Positions 7,219-12,324 of a stretch of 12,324 bases of DNA are shown in pieces (positions within the stretch are counted from its first letter, which is position 1; every line of letters starts with the position of its first letter). The translations under genes were made by a program, and so were the position numbers. The notes beneath the pieces were generated by a model. The model made no database searches. It worked only from the letters and a program-made list of their open reading frames with translations, and was not told the origin of the DNA. The DNA comes from Bacteroidota bacterium (GTDB lineage Bacteria; Bacteroidota; Bacteroidia; B-17B0; B-17BO): assembly GCA_025356715.1 (NCBI GenBank), contig JANXRU010000225.1:1-12324 (forward strand), read 5' to 3'.

Positions 7219-8707
7219 GGTTGGGTGCTGATAAATGTTTTAAATTCTTCAAATTATCGAACTCTAATTTATAAAATATCCAACCAAATAAAAGTAATAA
7301 TCCATTATTTAAAACTAATTTAATTACTGAACTTTCCATACTCGCATACAATAACGATATTACGTAAAAAATCAATGCTATAGCCGTAAATACAAACATA
7401 CTTCGTAAATTATAATTAATTGGATAATGTTTTTTTCCTAACTGATAGGATATAACCATCATTACACTGTATGATGTGAATGTAGCCCAAGCGCAAGCCA
7501 TAAAGCCAAAATGTGGTATACCGATAAAATTAATTAAGAGTGTAATTACTGCACCTATAATCGTTATTACTGCGCCAAATTTTGTTTGCCCTGTTAATTT
7601 ATACCAAATAGAAAGATTCCAATAAACACCTAAACACAAGTTAGCTAACAAAAGAATTGGCACCACATCAAGTCCTACTTGGTATTTAGCGCTAATAGCA
7701 TCTTTGAGCCAAGGTAAATTCATCATGGTTCCTAAAAAAATAAATAAGCAAAATAGCACATAATACTTCATCACTACGGCATTCAATTTCTTAGAATTTT
7801 TATCACCTGCATTACTAAAAAAGAAAGGTTCTGCGGCATACTTAAATGCTGTTGTGAAAATCGTCATTAGCATAGCAATTTTGTAACAAGCACTATACAC
7901 CCCTAATTGATAGGCTCCGATATCCTCTGGTAATAAATATTCTAAAATAATCCGATCAAAGGTTTCATTAGTCATCCCAGCTAAACCCAAAATAATTAAA
8001 GGCCAAGCATACGTTAACATTTTCCGCCAAAGTACTTTATCAAATACATAAGCAATGCCCCTATACTCTTTATTTAATAATAATAAACAAATAATATTGG
8101 CATACAAACTCGCTAAAAAGGCATAGCCTACGCCTATTTCTGGATTATACAATTTTGCTAAAAATGAATCTGGTTCGTTATGAAATGCATTTTTACAAAT
8201 GATAAAATAAAATACAGAGATAGAAATATTAGCAAATACATTTACTAATTTAATGAAGGCAAAACGTTTGGCATTATTTGTAAGACGTAAGCGAGCGAAG
8301 GGAATAGCCATAATGGAATCAGTTGCCACAATTAAAACGCACCAAATTACAAAATCTGCATGTCCTGGGCATTTAATAAGATTTGCAATACTTGAAGAGA
8401 AGAGAATAAAAATTAAAGTCAAGGCTACGGTACTCACTAAAATTGAAATTAATGTGGTAGAATAAACTCTCTCTTTGTTTTCTGATTTATTAGCAAAATT
8501 AAAAAAGGCAGTTTCCATGCCATAAGTGAAAATAATATTGGCAAAACTGATGTAAGCAAAAAACTTGGCATTAGGTGCTATTATCGCCGGCTCTGTATAG
8601 ATGTATGTCAACACCAAAGAAAACACATACGTCATAATACGTGGCAACACATTTCCTAAGCCATAAATGGCAGTTTGAGACGCTAGTTTTTTAAGTGGAT
8701 TTGACAA
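7199..8707 (-). CDS. Polysaccharide/lipid-linked oligosaccharide flippase (MOP superfamily), TTG start
   Basis: A 502-residue inner-membrane protein of the MOP exporter superfamily (Wzx/MurJ-like 'oligosaccharide flippase' or 'polysaccharide biosynthesis protein'). It begins with an amphipathic [20 protein letters not shown] (5-24), typical of the family, and has about 12-14 hydrophobic spans (for example 83-107, 118-137, 155-171, 193-212, 230-246, 318-329, 346-366, 376-396, 436-454, 462-480). The loop motif [15 protein letters not shown] (241-255) is characteristic of the Bacteroidota branch. It should flip an undecaprenyl-linked sugar or lipid II-like substrate; the substrate cannot be told. 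The start codon is TTG at 8707: upstream in-frame codons reach a TAA with no ATG, and the family N-terminus begins here. It overlaps dut by 20 bases. Confidence 0.88.
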   Translation of the reverse strand: MSNPLKKLASQTAIYGLGNVLPRIMTYVFSLVLTYIYTEPAIIAPNAKFFAYISFANIIFTYGMETAFFNFANKSENKERVYSTTLISILVSTVALTLIFILFSSSIANLIKCPGHADFVIWCVLIVATDSIMAIPFARLRLTNNAKRFAFIKLVNVFANISISVFYFIICKNAFHNEPDSFLAKLYNPEIGVGYAFLASLYANIICLLLLNKEYRGIAYVFDKVLWRKMLTYAWPLIILGLAGMTNETFDRIILEYLLPEDIGAYQLGVYSACYKIAMLMTIFTTAFKYAAEPFFFSNAGDKNSKKLNAVVMKYYVLFCLFIFLGTMMNLPWLKDAISAKYQVGLDVVPILLLANLCLGVYWNLSIWYKLTGQTKFGAVITIIGAVITLLINFIGIPHFGFMACAWATFTSYSVMMVISYQLGKKHYPINYNLRSMFVFTAIALIFYVISLLYASMESSVIKLVLNNGLLLLFGWIFYKLEFDNLKNLKHLSAPNHEDTSC

Positions 8708-8804
8708 AAGAGTAATTTTAGTAAATAGTAAAAATAAAGCATAAATGCCTTACAATAAATAACCAAAATGATAAGATATTAACGATGTAAAGTGTACATA
8801 ACAC

Positions 8805-9473
8805 CTATAGTTCTTGGTTGTAAAGCACAGCTGCTTTTCGAATCTGCTTGTTTTTAAGTGATTTAAAAATAAGTGAGGTTGCGACACTAAAAACAGCCAG
8901 TCCTAAACCAGTTAAAAAAATGGCTTTACCATTAGCAATAGATTGCTTTCCGTAATAATAATTTTTAGCCGTTTTATACCCAAAATATGTACCGCCAATA
9001 AAGCATAGTGGGCTCACAATCATAAAACCCAATTGAGCATTTTTTTTACTTTCAGCTTTTAACAATCGTTCATTCAATCCGTCTGAATTTAATTGAGGAT
9101 CGCGTTTCAACATTAGTTTAAAAGCTGCTTTATAACTAATATATTTATTATTAAGTGCAAGATAGTTATCCTCAAACACAAAACGTTGTTCCGATAAGGC
9201 ATCACTGGCATAAGCATTTGTTTTTTGCGCTAATTGAAAGCGGGACTCTTCTATACCATTTTCATACACGATTTTTATAATCTTTGAATTATCAATTTTA
9301 TAAATAATTCCATCAGGATTATAAAAAACTTTATAGCTCACTTCCGATTTAGAAATTTCTAAAACCCTTACCAGTAAAGGATTTATTGATTTTGAAAAAA
9401 TGGTATCTTGAGCTTTCAATTGAATAGACACGCATAAAGCGATACTAATAATAATATAATTATAGGCTTTCAT
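8805..9473 (-). CDS. Exported two-helix membrane protein, paralog C of a tandem trio (unknown family)
   Basis: I do not recognise a named family. The 222-residue product has a signal peptide ending LKA|QD (cut near A21), a small beta-rich domain (about 24-75) with the trio's pattern YKVFYNPDGIIYKIDNSKI followed by VYENG, a charged helical middle (about 95-145), and two glycine-containing hydrophobic segments (about 148-166 and 183-203), then a basic tail FKSLKNKQIRKAAVLYNQEL. It is the most diverged of three adjacent paralogs. The frame is open up to 9551, but the added 26 residues would lie inside paralog B and precede the signal peptide, so I start at ATG 9473. It overlaps paralog B by 14 bases, indicating coupling. 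Probably a cell-envelope protein; no catalytic residues seen. Confidence 0.75.
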   Translation of the reverse strand: MKAYNYIIISIALCVSIQLKAQDTIFSKSINPLLVRVLEISKSEVSYKVFYNPDGIIYKIDNSKIIKIVYENGIEESRFQLAQKTNAYASDALSEQRFVFEDNYLALNNKYISYKAAFKLMLKRDPQLNSDGLNERLLKAESKKNAQLGFMIVSPLCFIGGTYFGYKTAKNYYYGKQSIANGKAIFLTGLGLAVFSVATSLIFKSLKNKQIRKAAVLYNQEL

Positions 9474-10143
9474 TATATTGATTTGCAATATCGTTTCTTT
9501 TTTGAAAACGTTTACTTTTAAAGAAAATAGCAAAACCTGTTCCTGTTCCAAAAAAAGCTAATCCCGTTGCTACTCCCAAACCCATTACAGCTGGGGATTG
9601 GCTAGACGTATTATTACTTCGAGTTAAAACGTCGATGCCCTGTACAGCAACTAAGCCTATAGCAATACCTCCAAACCAAGATATATATTGATTTCTTTTA
9701 CAATTTCTCATTAATTCAAAGTCTGAAATCAATTTTAATTTCGATGCTTTACTGGGGACTTGCCTTATTAAAATGCCCAGCTCTTTATCTTTTATAAAAT
9801 GATTTTCAAAAAATAATAATTTATTTGATATAGTTATTTTAGAGACTTTATTTACATAAATTGCCTCCACTCTATAATATTGTTTAATTTTTAAAGGCTC
9901 TGCATGAGCTTTAATAGTATCTGTTTGTCCATTAAAAAATTTAATATACTTAATTTCTTTTTTGTTTACAGTATATTTAGGTCCGTTCAAATTATCTAAA
10001 CGAACATATTGAACGTCATTGACACCAATTTCTATTAATTTAACGGGTATTATTTCTTTAGAAATAAAACATACAGAATCCTGACAATGTAAATTTGAAA
10101 TTGAATAAAAAAATATAAAAAGCAAGAAGCTATTTTTTATCAT
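9460..10143 (-). CDS. Exported two-helix membrane protein, paralog B of a tandem trio (unknown family)
   Basis: A 227-residue protein with a signal peptide (hydrophobic 5-17, cut near C20|Q21), a conserved beta-rich domain at 21-77 containing EIGVNDVQY, DNLNGPKYTVNKKEI and IKFFNGQ, a variable middle, and two hydrophobic glycine-rich segments (about 153-172 and 186-208) followed by a basic tail FKSKRFQKRNDIANQYNESL. By eye about 32 of 57 residues in the N-terminal domain match paralog A exactly. The N-terminal domain resembles short domains in many uncharacterised Bacteroidota exported proteins. It lies 51 bases after paralog A and overlaps paralog C by 14 bases. Function unknown; the two-helix end suggests a membrane anchor with a periplasmic N-terminal domain. 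Confidence 0.78.
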   Translation of the reverse strand: MIKNSFLLFIFFYSISNLHCQDSVCFISKEIIPVKLIEIGVNDVQYVRLDNLNGPKYTVNKKEIKYIKFFNGQTDTIKAHAEPLKIKQYYRVEAIYVNKVSKITISNKLLFFENHFIKDKELGILIRQVPSKASKLKLISDFELMRNCKRNQYISWFGGIAIGLVAVQGIDVLTRSNNTSSQSPAVMGLGVATGLAFFGTGTGFAIFFKSKRFQKRNDIANQYNESL

Positions 10144-10194
10144 TGCATTTTTTATGTTTCAAAAAGTAAAAAGGAAACAATCTTCACTTCATCT

Positions 10195-10890
10195 TTATTT
10201 AAACTCGTTGTATATAGTAGCGATTTCTCTTCTTTTCTTATAACGCTTGGATTTAAATCCTGAAGAAATAGCAGAGCACGTAACCCCAACAACTAAGCCA
10301 ACTACAGCACTTATAACTACAGTTTGTACATTATTATTTTTCATAAAAACAAGGCCATTTGATGGAGTATCCATCGCAATAACTCCACCTATAATTGGAG
10401 CACCAAGCCCTAAGGCCAAGCCCGAAAAGCCAACGATATACTGAGCCGACTTGTATTTTTTCATGTTAAGGAACTCTTGTTTCAATTTTGATTTTCCTAC
10501 TTCACTTGGATAATTCTGAATGAGCATAAATAATTTCGCATCATTTAAACTATGATTATTATAAGATAAATGATTACCGTAAGCTTGTATCTTTGTAGGG
10601 CCAGCAGGAACTTCTGGCGCATAACTATAAACCACATTAGGTGTTTCTACAACGGCATCTTGAAAACGATCAATTTGCCCGTTAGCAAATTTAATAAAGC
10701 TAATGTCTTTTTTACTAACTATATATTGTGGGCCGGTTAAATTATCGTAACGATTATATTTAATATCGCTAACACCAATTTCACTCACTTTTACAACTAC
10801 TATTTGTTTACTCACAAATTGTATGGTATCCTGGCTATAACTGTTTAATATAGAACAAACAGAAGCTACTACTAAAAATATTTTTTTCAT
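10195..10890 (-). CDS. Exported two-helix membrane protein, paralog A of a tandem trio (unknown family)
   Basis: A 231-residue protein, first of the trio in transcription order. Signal peptide MKKIFLVVASVCSILNSYSQ with a cut before or after Q20; conserved beta-rich domain 20-76 containing SEIGVSDIKY, DNLTGPQYIVSKKDI and IKFANGQ; a middle linker with Pro-rich APEVPAGP (91-98) and YGNHLSYNNHSLND; two hydrophobic glycine-rich segments (about 151-172 and 189-210) and a basic tail FKSKRYKKRREIATIYNEF. It sits 42 bases after the aminotransferase. I found no convincing promoter in that gap, so read-through is possible. The family is not one I can name and no enzymatic motif is visible. Confidence 0.78.
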   Translation of the reverse strand: MKKIFLVVASVCSILNSYSQDTIQFVSKQIVVVKVSEIGVSDIKYNRYDNLTGPQYIVSKKDISFIKFANGQIDRFQDAVVETPNVVYSYAPEVPAGPTKIQAYGNHLSYNNHSLNDAKLFMLIQNYPSEVGKSKLKQEFLNMKKYKSAQYIVGFSGLALGLGAPIIGGVIAMDTPSNGLVFMKNNNVQTVVISAVVGLVVGVTCSAISSGFKSKRYKKRREIATIYNEFK

Positions 10891-10932
10891 TTTACAAAGA
10901 GTTTTATATGGATTGAAGATACATTTATTTTA

Positions 10933-12075
10933 TTACAAATTACAAATTATATCGGCTGCTTTTTCGAGCGTGTCATCTTTTTTAGCAAAACAAAAACGCA
11001 CTAATTGCTGCTGTGGCTGATTACTTGAAAAAACAGACAAAGGGATACTTGCCAAGCCCTTTTCTTTCGTTAGTCTGATGGTGAAATCAGTGTCGATTTC
11101 AGATGATATATTTTTATAGTTTACCAATTGAAAATAAGTTCCTGAACAAGGCTCCAAAATAAATCGTGATGGAGAAATTAGTTTTCTAAAATAATCTCTT
11201 TTAATTTGATAAAACTGATGAAGTTCCTTATAGTTTTTTTCGTCATTTAAATAATCAGCTAAAGCTAATTGAAATGGATGATTTACACAGAAAACTAAAA
11301 ACTGATGCACTTTTCTAAATTCAATCATCAATTCTTTTGGCGCTGCTACATATCCTATTTTCCAGCCGGTAGCATGTATTGTTTTTCCAAAAGACGATAC
11401 AATGATAGATTGATTAGCTAATGCTTTGAAACGAGCAACACTTTGATGTAATTTTCCATCAAAAACCATATGCTCATATACTTCATCGCTAATAACAATG
11501 ATGTTTGTTCCAGATATTATTTTTTGTAATTCTAACAAATCTTCCTCCAAAAGTGTTGTCCCTGTGGGGTTATGTGGCGAATTAATAATTATTAATTTTG
11601 TTTTATCTGAAATGGTTTGTTTAACAATTGGCCAATTTATTTTAAAATTTGGGTATTCCAATGCAATGGGCTTTGCAATACCGCCATTCACTTCAATGCT
11701 TGGAACATAGCAATCATAGGCAGGTTCAAACACAATAACCTCATCGCCTTTATTTACAAATGCTGCAATACTGGTGTAAATGGCTTGTGTAGCGCCAGCA
11801 GTAACCGTAATTTCAGTTTCAGAATTGTAAATGGCTCCATAGCAATTTTGTAAAAGTTCGCTAATACGTTCTCTCAATGGCTGAACACCAGGCATTGGGG
11901 CATATTGATTAAAATCTGACATCATATATTTTTGTGCCAATTCCAACAGATGACGATTACATCCAAAATCAGGAAATCCCTGTGATAAATTAATAGCATT
12001 ATATTCCTTTGCTAAAGCGCTCATTACTGAAAAAATAGTGGAGCCAACCTTTGGTAATTTTGATTGTAGAATCAT
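10933..12075 (-). CDS. ybdL: Methionine aminotransferase, PLP-dependent (YbdL-like)
   Basis: A 380-residue cytoplasmic fold-type I aminotransferase. It resembles E. coli YbdL along its length: QSKLPKVGSTIF (4-15), INLSQGFPDF (28-37), QYAPMPGVQPLRE (57-69), VTAGATQAIY (91-100), SPHNPTG (166-172), ISDEVYEH (195-202), SSFGKTIHATGWKIGY (227-242), GTYFQLV (312-318) and IPLSVF (344-349). K231 is the PLP-binding lysine, D197 and Y200 contact the cofactor, N169 lies in the HNPTG loop, and R360 should hold the substrate carboxylate. YbdL prefers methionine with keto acids, with some activity on aromatic residues; the same is inferred here. ATG at 12075 matches the YbdL start. Intact, of normal length. 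Upstream lies an AT-rich hairpin (12090-12120). Confidence 0.92.
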   Translation of the reverse strand: MILQSKLPKVGSTIFSVMSALAKEYNAINLSQGFPDFGCNRHLLELAQKYMMSDFNQYAPMPGVQPLRERISELLQNCYGAIYNSETEITVTAGATQAIYTSIAAFVNKGDEVIVFEPAYDCYVPSIEVNGGIAKPIALEYPNFKINWPIVKQTISDKTKLIIINSPHNPTGTTLLEEDLLELQKIISGTNIIVISDEVYEHMVFDGKLHQSVARFKALANQSIIVSSFGKTIHATGWKIGYVAAPKELMIEFRKVHQFLVFCVNHPFQLALADYLNDEKNYKELHQFYQIKRDYFRKLISPSRFILEPCSGTYFQLVNYKNISSEIDTDFTIRLTKEKGLASIPLSVFSSNQPQQQLVRFCFAKKDDTLEKAADIICNL

Positions 12076-12089
12076 AAAATATTTTTAAT

Positions 12090-12120
12090 AATACTACAAT
12101 ATGAGAAATATTTTAGTATT
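12090..12120. repeat. AT-rich inverted repeat upstream of ybdL
   Basis: AATACTACAATAT (12090-12102) pairs with ATATTTTAGTATT (12108-12120) around the loop GAGAA; 12 of 13 pairs match, the exception being C12097/T12113. It begins 15 bases before the aminotransferase start codon on the minus strand. It is followed by a smaller palindrome, CTATTT-GA-AAATAG, at 12130-12143. An operator or a leader hairpin for ybdL is possible. On the plus strand the T-run after it makes a weak terminator-like shape, but no plus-strand gene precedes it closely. Role uncertain. Confidence 0.45.
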
Positions 12121-12193
12121 TTTGTTACCCTATTTGAAAATAGATATTAGTTGCAGTCTAATAATATAGAACTCGGTTTTCAAATACATTAAA

Positions 12194-12264
12194 GGTCCTG
12201 TGGCCGAGTGGTTAGGCTCAGCTCTGCAAAAGCTGCTACAGCGGTTCGAACCCGCTCGGGACCT
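12194..12264 (+). tRNA. tRNA-Cys (anticodon GCA)
   Basis: A full cloverleaf can be folded in 71 bases. The acceptor stem GGTCCTG pairs with CGGGACC (one T-G wobble), the D stem is GCC/GGC, the anticodon stem CAGCT/AGCTG encloses the loop CTGCAAA with anticodon GCA at 12226-12228, the variable region is CTAC, and the T arm is AGCGG-TTCGAAC-CCGCT. The discriminator base is T (U73), the identity base expected for tRNA-Cys. The 3' CCA is not encoded (CTA follows), so it must be added by the nucleotidyltransferase. A terminator follows three bases later. TATTTTTG at 12117-12124 could be its -7 element, but no -33 element was found. Confidence 0.96.
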
Positions 12265-12266
12265 CT

Positions 12267-12303
12267 AAAACCCTCTAAATCAGTTGATTTCAGAGGGTTT
12301 TTT
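12267..12303 (+). terminator. Intrinsic terminator of tRNA-Cys
   Basis: AAAACCCTCT (12267-12276) pairs with AGAGGGTTTT (12292-12301), extended inward by AAATC/GATTT around the loop AGTT with C12291 as a one-base bulge, and ends in a run of six T (12298-12303). The stem and T-run directly after the tRNA fit a factor-independent terminator. The A-run at the 5' side would give partial function for minus-strand transcripts entering from beyond the window. Confidence 0.85.
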
Positions 12304-12324
12304 ATTTTGATTTAATTATTTAGT

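Noticed and set aside
8253..8465. Plus-strand open frame opposite the flippase
   Set aside because: It mirrors transmembrane-coding sequence on the other strand; composition explains it and no start context or domain supports it.
9474..9551. Longer form of paralog C starting at 9551
   Set aside because: The extra 26 residues overlap the coding end of paralog B and stand before a clear signal peptide that begins at the ATG at 9473.
10082..10087. Lipobox reading of the Cys at the end of paralog B's signal peptide
   Set aside because: NLHC does not fit the lipobox (small residue needed before Cys), and the sister proteins have Ser-Gln or Ala-Gln there, so a type I cut is more likely.
11498..11853. 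Plus-strand open frames opposite ybdL
   Set aside because: Both lie fully within the strongly supported aminotransferase and their translations resemble nothing known to me.
12117..12124. TATTTTTG as a promoter of tRNA-Cys
   Set aside because: The -7 match is exact, but no TTTG or TTG stands 19-21 bases upstream, and the motif overlaps an AT-rich hairpin, so I did not list it as a promoter.
12194..12324. tRNA-Cys as an integration site for a mobile element
   Set aside because: No integrase, no direct repeat of the tRNA 3' end and no foreign-looking gene is visible in the window.

Overview
The window is AT-rich chromosomal DNA from a member of the Bacteroidota, most likely a Flavobacteriia-like lineage. 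Reasons: a DUF4292 lipoprotein, exported proteins whose signal peptides end just before Gln (AQ, SQ), no clear Shine-Dalgarno sites, a Bacteroidota-type TAnnTTTG promoter upstream of the first gene, and closest recognisable relatives of that phylum. I cannot name a genus.

Layout. Left block, plus strand (137-5123): a tight four-gene set with a sugar-phosphate nucleotidyltransferase, a TPR lipoprotein, a DUF4292 lipoprotein and an EnvC-like coiled-coil/LytM protein whose zinc ligands are mostly lost. These are envelope and cell-wall functions. Middle (5124-5606): a convergent intergenic gap with no gene, holding two inverted-repeat structures; one is a pair of REP-like hairpins. Right block, minus strand, read right to left (12075 down to 5607): a YbdL-like methionine aminotransferase; three tandem diverged paralogs of an unrecognised exported membrane-anchored family; a MOP-superfamily polysaccharide/lipid-linked sugar flippase; dUTPase (dut); a thioredoxin-like [2Fe-2S] ferredoxin; a small unknown protein; and an SSAT-like GNAT acetyltransferase. 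Several of these genes overlap or abut, so they are probably co-transcribed in sub-operons. Right end: tRNA-Cys(GCA) on the plus strand with a strong terminator.

How it fits together. The left block looks like an envelope-assembly operon: nucleotide-sugar supply, two outer-membrane lipoproteins and a non-catalytic activator of peptidoglycan amidases. The flippase and dut on the other strand are, from memory, often neighbours of these same four genes in other Bacteroidota, so the two halves may be pieces of one ancestral cluster separated by rearrangement. The least explained part is the triple paralog array at 8805-10890. I found no CRISPR array, transposase, phage gene, defence system or biosynthetic cluster; most of the window is ordinary housekeeping and envelope content.
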